A DNA stretch of 10,483 nt from positions 1 to 10,483 of the forward strand of contig CAMAIG010000026.1 of NCBI GenBank assembly GCA_945835085.1. Direction: 5' to 3'. This stretch comes from an uncultured Ruminococcus sp. GTDB taxonomy: Bacteria > Bacillota > Clostridia > Oscillospirales > Ruminococcaceae. Made by a program: the position numbers and the translations under genes. A model generated the notes under the pieces. It did not search any database and had not been told where the DNA came from. It saw only the letters and a program-made list of their open reading frames with translations. This document shows, one piece after another, positions 5,877 through 10,483 of this stretch; the first letter of the stretch is position 1; each line of letters opens with the position of its first letter.

Positions 5877-6093
5877 AAGGTATTGAGCTGAGGAGCGGGG
5901 AGCGCCCCGCAGCGAGGTCGCGCCGCGAATTTGTGCGTTGCGGATAATTTGTACCCGCGCCGGTAGGTTTTGCAGAAGTGTGATAACCGTAATGCAGCGG
6001 GCTGCCGTACAAACGTTACCGAGCCGCAAATGAAATAGTTATTGCAAAATATTCCAACGAGGTGGCTGCGGCGACACGCCGCTAAATATTACC
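5877..6093 (+). ncRNA. Candidate structured small RNA containing copy C of the repeat
   Basis: This stretch of the 403-bp gap between ytaF and the GNAT gene is GC-rich compared with the other gaps and follows a near-consensus promoter. Foldable units seen by eye are GCGGGG-AGCG-CCCCGC (5895-5910), and a domain closed by a perfect 7-bp helix TTTGTAC (5948-5954) with GTACAAA (6007-6013) that contains CCGC/GCGG and GGTT/AACC pairings. Then comes the two-box repeat, with GCGGCG-ACA-CGCCGC (6068-6082). GGTA (5879-5882) and TACC (6090-6093) could close the whole. No U-tailed terminator is seen at the 3' end, so the end is uncertain. It lacks the signature motifs of RNase P RNA, tmRNA and SRP RNA. 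A 6S-like RNA cannot be excluded. Confidence 0.42.
6014..6082 (+). repeat. Dispersed two-box element, copy C
   Basis: Third copy. Box 1 CGTTACCGAGCCGCAAA spans 6014-6030, box 2 CCAACGAG spans 6054-6061, with 30 nt between ACCGAGCC and AACGAG. The following hairpin is a perfect GCGGCG-ACA-CGCCGC (6068-6082). Box 1 starts directly after the 3' arm of a 7-bp helix (6007-6013). CGTT can pair with AACG, and AGCCGC with GTGGCT (one G-U pair). These two pairings cross, so a pseudoknot is possible. Confidence 0.62.
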
Positions 6094-6140
6094 GGGCCTG
6101 AAATAAAAGACCTTGCCGGAGGGAAATTTATTCTTAGCGC

Positions 6141-6169
6141 TTGAAATGTGCGGGGCAATATGGTATACT
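6141..6169 (+). promoter_or_regulatory. Sigma-A promoter of the GNAT-peptidase operon
   Basis: A -35 TTGAAA (6141-6146) and a -10 TATACT (6164-6169) are separated by exactly 17 bp. The RNA would start near 6176, about 56 nt before the GNAT ATG, at the beginning of the putative attenuator. Confidence 0.72.
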
Positions 6170-6176
6170 CTATTTA

Positions 6177-6227
6177 ACCGAACAATTATCAAGGAGAGCT
6201 TCGGTCTGCTCTGTGCGGACCTTTTTT
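6177..6227 (+). promoter_or_regulatory. Attenuator-like leader of the GNAT gene
   Basis: Two overlapping hairpins can form. The first pairs ACCGAA (6177-6182) with TTCGGT (6200-6205) over 6 perfect bp and holds an AAGGAG sequence (6191-6196) in its loop. The second pairs GGTCTG (6203-6208) with CGGACC (6216-6221), with one G-T pair, and is followed by six T residues (6222-6227): an intrinsic terminator. They share 6203-6205, so they exclude each other. A third option, AGAGC (6195-6199) with GCTCT (6208-6212), also competes with the terminator. The terminator ends four bases before the ATG at 6232. Confidence 0.55.
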
Positions 6228-6231
6228 GAGT

Positions 6232-6996
6232 ATGATTATCAGAAATGATTTTGAACAGGCTGCGGCAAAGCAGCTGGCTGCTGATCTGTGCTGTTTGCCC
6301 GAGGATTTTTTCGTATATAAAAACGCCGTCACTCTTCCGGGAATGCGGGAGGGACGGCGAAAATTTTCAGGAAGTCCTCATTTTTTCCGTGCCGCTACTA
6401 TGGGAATGGGTGCGGTGATCTGCGCCGATGAAGCTGTGACGGACTATTCACGGCTTTTATGCTCCGAGAAATCGGGAGCGGAGATATTTTCGGCGGCAAC
6501 CCTTGCGGGGCTTAACAATGAGCTTAGACGCCACGGCTGCTGCATTGGGGTGATAAACGAGTATTTCCTGCCAAAAAGTACGAGCCGTCCCGCCGTTCCT
6601 CATCAGGGCTTTGATATAAGGGTATTTGAGGGCAGCGATATCGAGCTTCTGTACAGATGGGAGGGCTTTGACAACGCCCTTTTACACAGGACCATAGGGG
6701 AGCGGTACGATATCCTTGCGGTCTGCGCTATCAGCGGAAATGTGATAATGGGCATTGCAGGGGCTTCACGGGACAGCGAAACTATGGCTCAGATAGGCAT
6801 TGACGTGCTTGAACAGTACCGAGGCATGGGCATCGGCTCTGCGCTGGCGTCAATATGCGCTTCGGAGGTCATGGGCATGGGTATGGTGCCCTATTACGGG
6901 ACATGGATGGGAAATGTCATTTCCCGAAGACTTGCGCTTCACTGCGGCTTTTATCCTGCATGGTGCGAGATGTTCTCACTGCAGATAACCGATTAA
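6232..6996 (+). CDS. GNAT family N-acetyltransferase
   Basis: Transfers an acetyl group from acetyl-CoA to an amine; the substrate cannot be read from the sequence. The 254-residue protein has an N-terminal domain of about 130 residues of a type seen in Clostridia GNAT proteins (starts with DFEQAAAKQLAADLCCLPEDFF). The C-terminal GNAT fold carries the acetyl-CoA loop QYRGMGIG (residues 195-202) and the late motif NVISRRLALHCGF (from residue 228). The start is taken as ATG 6232; a TTG two codons upstream is in frame but lies in the T run of the leader terminator. No Shine-Dalgarno sits at normal distance: the nearest, AAGGAG at 6191-6196, is about 35 nt away, which is unusual. The M3 peptidase gene follows after 31 bp, with no terminator between. 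Confidence 0.8.
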   Translation: MIIRNDFEQAAAKQLAADLCCLPEDFFVYKNAVTLPGMREGRRKFSGSPHFFRAATMGMGAVICADEAVTDYSRLLCSEKSGAEIFSAATLAGLNNELRRHGCCIGVINEYFLPKSTSRPAVPHQGFDIRVFEGSDIELLYRWEGFDNALLHRTIGERYDILAVCAISGNVIMGIAGASRDSETMAQIGIDVLEQYRGMGIGSALASICASEVMGMGMVPYYGTWMGNVISRRLALHCGFYPAWCEMFSLQITD

Positions 6997-7027
6997 CATA
7001 TATTTGAAAATGAAAGGAAGGGTTACA

Positions 7028-8716
7028 ATGAAATTTTGCGAAATGGAGTATGTGCGTCCCGATATGGAGGCTCTGAGAGCTAAGGCCGAGGAAGCTGTTG
7101 AGCGGATAAAAAATGCCGCCAATGCAGAGGAGGCTGCTGAGGCCTACCTTGACTGGGACAAGGCGGCAGGCAGCTTTAATACCATGAACAGCCTGTGCTA
7201 TATCCGCCACACCATCAATACCGAGGACGAGTTCTATGATGGAGAAAACGAGTTCTTTGACAACAATAACCCCACTTATACGGAATACAGCCGTAATGTT
7301 GCGGCAGCTGCTGCAATGAGCAGGTTCCGCCCACAGCTTGAGGAAAAATTCGGCAAGGTCATGTTTACTAACATTGATGTTTTCCTGAAAAGCTTCTCTC
7401 CCGAGATCATTCCCGATATGCAGGAGGATAACAGGCTTTCCACCGAGTATGAAAAGCTTATCGCTTCCGCTCAGATAGAATTTGACGGGAAAAAGCTTAC
7501 TCTTTCCCAGCTCACTCCCTACAAGCAGTCCCCCGATGACAGCGTAAGACACAGCGCCTGGGCTGCTTCAGGCGGATTCTACAAGGAGCATTATGAGGAG
7601 CTTGACAGGATTTATGACGATATGGTAAGGCTTCGTCACGGCATGGCAAAAAAGCTTGGCTATGACAATTTCATCACTCTGGGCTATCTCAATATGTGCA
7701 GAAACTGCTACACTGCTGCCGATGTGGAAAAATTCAGGAGCGCTGTTGTTAAATATATCGTTCCCATTGCTGAAAGGCTCTATAAGGAGCAGTCGGAGCA
7801 CCTGGGAGTAAGCTTTCCGCTGAAATATGCCGACACTGCCATTGCCTATCGTGACGGCAATGCTGTTCCCAAGGGCACTCCAGATGATATCCTTGAAGCG
7901 GGCAGGAGATTTTACCATAAGCTCTCTCCTCAGACTGCGGAGTTTTTCGATTTCATGATGGAAAATGAGCTTATGGACGTGCTCAGCAGAAAGGGCAAGG
8001 CTGCGGGAGGCTACTGCACCGAGCTGCCTGATTTTGAAAGCCCCTTTATATTTGCGAATTTCAACGGTACTCAGGGAGATGTGGAGGTCATTACTCATGA
8101 AGCGGGTCATGCTTTTGCCGCTTATATGAACAGAAAGACACGCCCCGGGGACAATCAGCTCCCCACTCTTGAATCCTGCGAGATACATTCCATGACTATG
8201 GAATTTTTCGGCTGGGAAAGTGCGGAGGATTTCTTCGGCGAGGACGCTCAGAAGTTCTGCCGCAAGCATCTGGAGGACGCTGTTAAGTTTATCCCCTACG
8301 GCACTATGGTTGACCATTTCCAGCATATTGTTTATGAGCACCCCGAGTATTCTCCCGAGGAGAGAATTGCAGAGTGGAAGCGGCTCACGGGTATTTATAT
8401 GCCCTGGATTGACCTGGACGGCTCTCCCTTCTACGGCGAGGGCAGGGCATGGCAGCAGCAGACTCATATCTATGAGCGTCCCTTCTATTATATTGATTAC
8501 TGCCTTGCACAGACCGTTGCTCTGGAATTCTGGGTAATAATGCAGAGGGACAGAAATGAAGCCTTTGAGCGGTATATGAAGCTTGTGAGCCTTGGAGGAA
8601 AGGAAACCTTTGACGGTCTTGTGGCTGCTGCGGGGCTTGATACTCCCTTCGGTGAGGATTCCCTGAGGGTCGTTGCCGAGGCTGCGGAAAAATGGCTTAT
8701 GGAGCATAAGATATGA
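7028..8716 (+). CDS. M3 family oligoendopeptidase (PepF/thimet-like zinc peptidase)
   Basis: A cytoplasmic zinc metallopeptidase of 562 residues that cuts short peptides internally. The metal site is HEAGH (His357, Glu358, His361), and the third ligand is Glu385 in the ESCEIHSMTMEF block, the M3 arrangement. The preceding PFIFANFNGTQGDVEVITHEAGHAFAAY and GGYCTELP stretches also fit the family. No signal peptide or membrane segment is seen. The start at 7028 follows AAAGGAAGGG at good spacing; an in-frame ATG at 7004 would place that site inside the gene. Its last bases overlap the start of the M20 dipeptidase gene (ATGA), indicating translational coupling. Together they would degrade imported or internal oligopeptides. 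The exact cleavage preference is unknown. Confidence 0.93.
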   Translation: MKFCEMEYVRPDMEALRAKAEEAVERIKNAANAEEAAEAYLDWDKAAGSFNTMNSLCYIRHTINTEDEFYDGENEFFDNNNPTYTEYSRNVAAAAAMSRFRPQLEEKFGKVMFTNIDVFLKSFSPEIIPDMQEDNRLSTEYEKLIASAQIEFDGKKLTLSQLTPYKQSPDDSVRHSAWAASGGFYKEHYEELDRIYDDMVRLRHGMAKKLGYDNFITLGYLNMCRNCYTAADVEKFRSAVVKYIVPIAERLYKEQSEHLGVSFPLKYADTAIAYRDGNAVPKGTPDDILEAGRRFYHKLSPQTAEFFDFMMENELMDVLSRKGKAAGGYCTELPDFESPFIFANFNGTQGDVEVITHEAGHAFAAYMNRKTRPGDNQLPTLESCEIHSMTMEFFGWESAEDFFGEDAQKFCRKHLEDAVKFIPYGTMVDHFQHIVYEHPEYSPEERIAEWKRLTGIYMPWIDLDGSPFYGEGRAWQQQTHIYERPFYYIDYCLAQTVALEFWVIMQRDRNEAFERYMKLVSLGGKETFDGLVAAAGLDTPFGEDSLRVVAEAAEKWLMEHKI

Positions 8717-10101
8717 TAAACATTTCAAAAAAAGCTGAGGAATATACGGACAGCGCTGTTTCGCTGCTTTGTGAGCTTATCGGTCACAAAAGCGTTGCTG
8801 CTGCTCCCGAAAAGGATATGCCCTATGGCAGGGGCTGCGCCGAAATGCTAGCCTTTGCGGCTGATATTCTGAAAAAGGACGGCTTTGAGGTGCGTAATTT
8901 CGACAACCACGCAATTACTGCCGATTATAACGAGCTGCCTGCGGAGCTTGGTATTCTTTGCCACCTTGACGTTGTGCCCACAGAGGGGCAGGAATGGCAC
9001 TCCGACCCCTTTAAGGCTGAGGTGCGGGAGGGCAGGATATACGGTCGTGGCGCTATCGACGATAAAGGTCCTGCGGCGGCTGTTATCACTGCTCTGAGAA
9101 TTATCCTTGACAGCGGCATTAAGCTTAAAAAGGGCGTCAGGCTCATTCTCGGAAGCAACGAGGAAAACGGCTCCACGGATATGGAATACTACACCTCGAA
9201 GGAAAAATTCCCGCCTATGCTCTTTACTCCCGACGGAGAATTTCCCGTTATCAACATTGAAAAGGGAATGATAAGATACGGCTTCAGGGGCAAATACGAG
9301 CTTTCCGAAAGGTGCGTATTAAGCTTCAAGGGCGGAAGCGTTGTGAATGCTGTTCCCGAAAGGGCGGAGGCTGTTATCTGCGGCGTTTCTTTGGCGGAAG
9401 CACAGGGCTTTATTGATAAGCTAAAGCAGAATGAGATATTATATTCTGTAATAAATCTTGATAATAATACTATTTGTATAAAAGCAAAGGGCAAGGGCGC
9501 TCATGCCTCCACACCTCATCAGGGGGTAAATGCCACAACTGCTCTTGCAGGGCTTATTGGCTCCATGGGATTTTCACAGGGGCTTGGAGCGGTCGTTTCG
9601 GGGCTTTCGGAGCTTTTTCCCTTCGGTGAATATGACGGGGAGCATATGGGTGTTAAGTGCAGCGATGAAAAATCCGGTGCTCTCACTCTTGTGCTGAGCC
9701 TTGCGGCTTGTGAAGACGGCGAATATTCCTTTATGTGCGACAGCCGTTTCCCTATTTGCAGGCGCTCTGGGGATATTGTTTCCCTTATAGACGAAAGGTG
9801 CCGTGAGAGAAACATCGGCGGCGGTGCGGTGCTGACAAGCGAGCCTCATTATGCCGATGAGAACAGCGAAATGGTCAGGGCGCTTCTTTCCGTTTATGAG
9901 GAATGCACGGGAGAGAAGGGCAGATGCATTGCAATCGGCGGCGGTACCTATGTGCATGACACCGAAAACGGCGTTGCCTTCGGTGCCGAGTGGAGCAACG
10001 AGAACAATATGCACGGTGCTGATGAATTTATCGGCATTGAGGAGCTTAAAAAGGATATTGAGATTTACACTGCTGCAATTCTGCGGCTCTGCGGAGAATA
10101 A
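8713..10101 (+). CDS. pepV: PepV-like M20 family dipeptidase
   Basis: A cytoplasmic dinuclear zinc aminopeptidase/dipeptidase of the Sapep/PepV branch, 462 residues, close to the usual length of about 470. Metal and catalytic residues are visible: His84 and Asp86 in CHLDVVPTEG, Asp116/Asp117 in GRGAIDDKGP, Glu150/Glu151 in SNEENGSTDMEYY, Asp174 in FTPDGEFPV and His434 in NNMHGADE. The lid domain has GKGAHASTPHQGVNA (from about residue 260). The ATG overlaps the stop of the M3 gene by 4 bp, and GGAG lies 8 nt upstream inside that gene. Oligopeptides cut by the M3 enzyme would yield its dipeptide substrates. The symbol is by similarity; other M20 dipeptidases of this group would look alike. Confidence 0.9.
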   Translation: MINISKKAEEYTDSAVSLLCELIGHKSVAAAPEKDMPYGRGCAEMLAFAADILKKDGFEVRNFDNHAITADYNELPAELGILCHLDVVPTEGQEWHSDPFKAEVREGRIYGRGAIDDKGPAAAVITALRIILDSGIKLKKGVRLILGSNEENGSTDMEYYTSKEKFPPMLFTPDGEFPVINIEKGMIRYGFRGKYELSERCVLSFKGGSVVNAVPERAEAVICGVSLAEAQGFIDKLKQNEILYSVINLDNNTICIKAKGKGAHASTPHQGVNATTALAGLIGSMGFSQGLGAVVSGLSELFPFGEYDGEHMGVKCSDEKSGALTLVLSLAACEDGEYSFMCDSRFPICRRSGDIVSLIDERCRERNIGGGAVLTSEPHYADENSEMVRALLSVYEECTGEKGRCIAIGGGTYVHDTENGVAFGAEWSNENNMHGADEFIGIEELKKDIEIYTAAILRLCGE

Positions 10102-10113
10102 GGAGGAAAGGAA

Positions 10114-10483
10114 ATGGGTTCATCGGCGTCACAGTATTTTGAGATACCTAAGTTTTTCCTTTTCAGCGAGAAGGGTATTTTCTCGGGAAGCTGTTCGGAG
10201 CGTGATTTTAACTACAAGGTCGTGCCAAAATGTCCCAAGGAGGGCGACAAATGCCTGAAAGCATTTATATGGTCGGGCAGGAACTGCATTGACAAGTCCG
10301 AAGATGTTACGGAAAAGGATTTCCCATTTTCCGAGGAGGGCTATAACGAGATGCTTTCATGGCTTGAAGCTTCTTTTCTTGCCCGCCCCGAAGCAAAGAC
10401 GGTTATTGACAGTCAGAAGGAATATGCAAAGCAGCTTTGCGAGAAATATGAAACAGGAATCAGATCGGAAACAAAATCCTTTG
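10114..10483 (+). CDS. Unrecognised protein, 5' part (runs off the window)
   Basis: The first 123 codons of a gene that continues past the right edge. The ATG at 10114 follows a perfect AGGAGG (10101-10106) and starts 12 bp after the pepV stop, so it is very likely translated and in the same operon. The protein begins MGSSASQYFEIPKFFLFSEK and is soluble-looking, with no signal peptide or membrane segment. It has four Cys within the first 61 residues (SCSE, KCPK, KCLK, NCID) and then a Lys/Glu-rich part that is probably helical. The Cys arrangement does not form a CxxC pair, so a zinc ribbon is not indicated. I do not recognise the family. Confidence 0.75.
   Translation, partial: MGSSASQYFEIPKFFLFSEKGIFSGSCSERDFNYKVVPKCPKEGDKCLKAFIWSGRNCIDKSEDVTEKDFPFSEEGYNEMLSWLEASFLARPEAKTVIDSQKEYAKQLCEKYETGIRSETKSF

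Noticed and set aside
5895..5910. GCGGGG/CCCCGC hairpin as a terminator of ytaF
   Set aside because: No T run follows, and it lies downstream of a new promoter, so it belongs to the next transcript.
5811..6029. Short minus-strand open frames in the gap after ytaF
   Set aside because: Low-complexity products, no ribosome binding site, and they overlap the hairpin-rich region better explained as RNA.
3815..6082. CRISPR-like repeats
   Set aside because: Only three copies at kilobase distances with genes between them; no array and no cas genes.
7568..8728. A 386-codon open frame on the minus strand
   Set aside because: It lies opposite the M3 peptidase gene, whose zinc motifs and codon pattern show the + strand is coding; the antisense product has no recognisable motif.

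Overview
The window looks like a chromosomal segment of a Gram-positive, anaerobic Clostridia-type bacterium, most likely a Ruminococcus-like gut member of the Oscillospiraceae. The evidence is a fermentative D-lactate dehydrogenase, a YtaF-type membrane protein, a PepV-type dipeptidase, strong AGGAGG-type ribosome binding sites, sigma-A promoters and U-tailed intrinsic terminators. The taxonomic call is an inference from gene content and style, not from a marker gene.

Layout. Positions 1-200 hold the 3' end of a + strand membrane protein gene, closed by a bidirectional terminator (201-246). Positions 242-4853 hold four minus-strand genes, in transcription order: birA (biotin ligase with DNA-binding domain), an HGSNAT/DUF1624-type membrane acyltransferase, a class B penicillin-binding protein and ldhA. 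They share a strand, but an intrinsic terminator sits between birA and the acyltransferase gene, so birA may be its own unit. A near-consensus promoter for birA lies at 4956-4984, with a terminator-like hairpin between it and the gene. From 5214 on, all genes are on the + strand: ytaF, a GNAT acetyltransferase, an M3 oligoendopeptidase, a PepV-like M20 dipeptidase and a 5' fragment of an unrecognised gene. The last four are closely spaced (31-bp gap, 4-bp overlap, 12-bp gap) and probably form one transcript from the promoter at 6141-6169. M3 peptidase plus M20 dipeptidase makes a coherent module for breaking intracellular oligopeptides down to amino acids.

The most unusual content is non-coding. 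Three copies of one element, all in + orientation, lie in three separate intergenic regions (about 3815-3879, 5103-5172, 6014-6082). Each has a box CGKTACCGAGCCRCAAA, then a variable stretch, then a box CYAACGAG, then a hairpin whose sequence differs between copies. The distance from ACCGAGCC to AACGAG is exactly 30 nt in all three, although the 30 nt themselves are not conserved. That pattern suggests a structured RNA or fixed-geometry binding element; I do not recognise it as a known family. The third copy lies downstream of a near-perfect sigma-A promoter (5842-5870) inside a GC-rich, hairpin-dense 200-nt stretch without a credible ORF, a good candidate for a small RNA.

Several genes also carry hairpins directly before the start: terminator-like ones before birA, the acyltransferase and GNAT genes, and one that masks the Shine-Dalgarno of the PBP gene. 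The GNAT leader can form two mutually exclusive hairpins, as an attenuator would.
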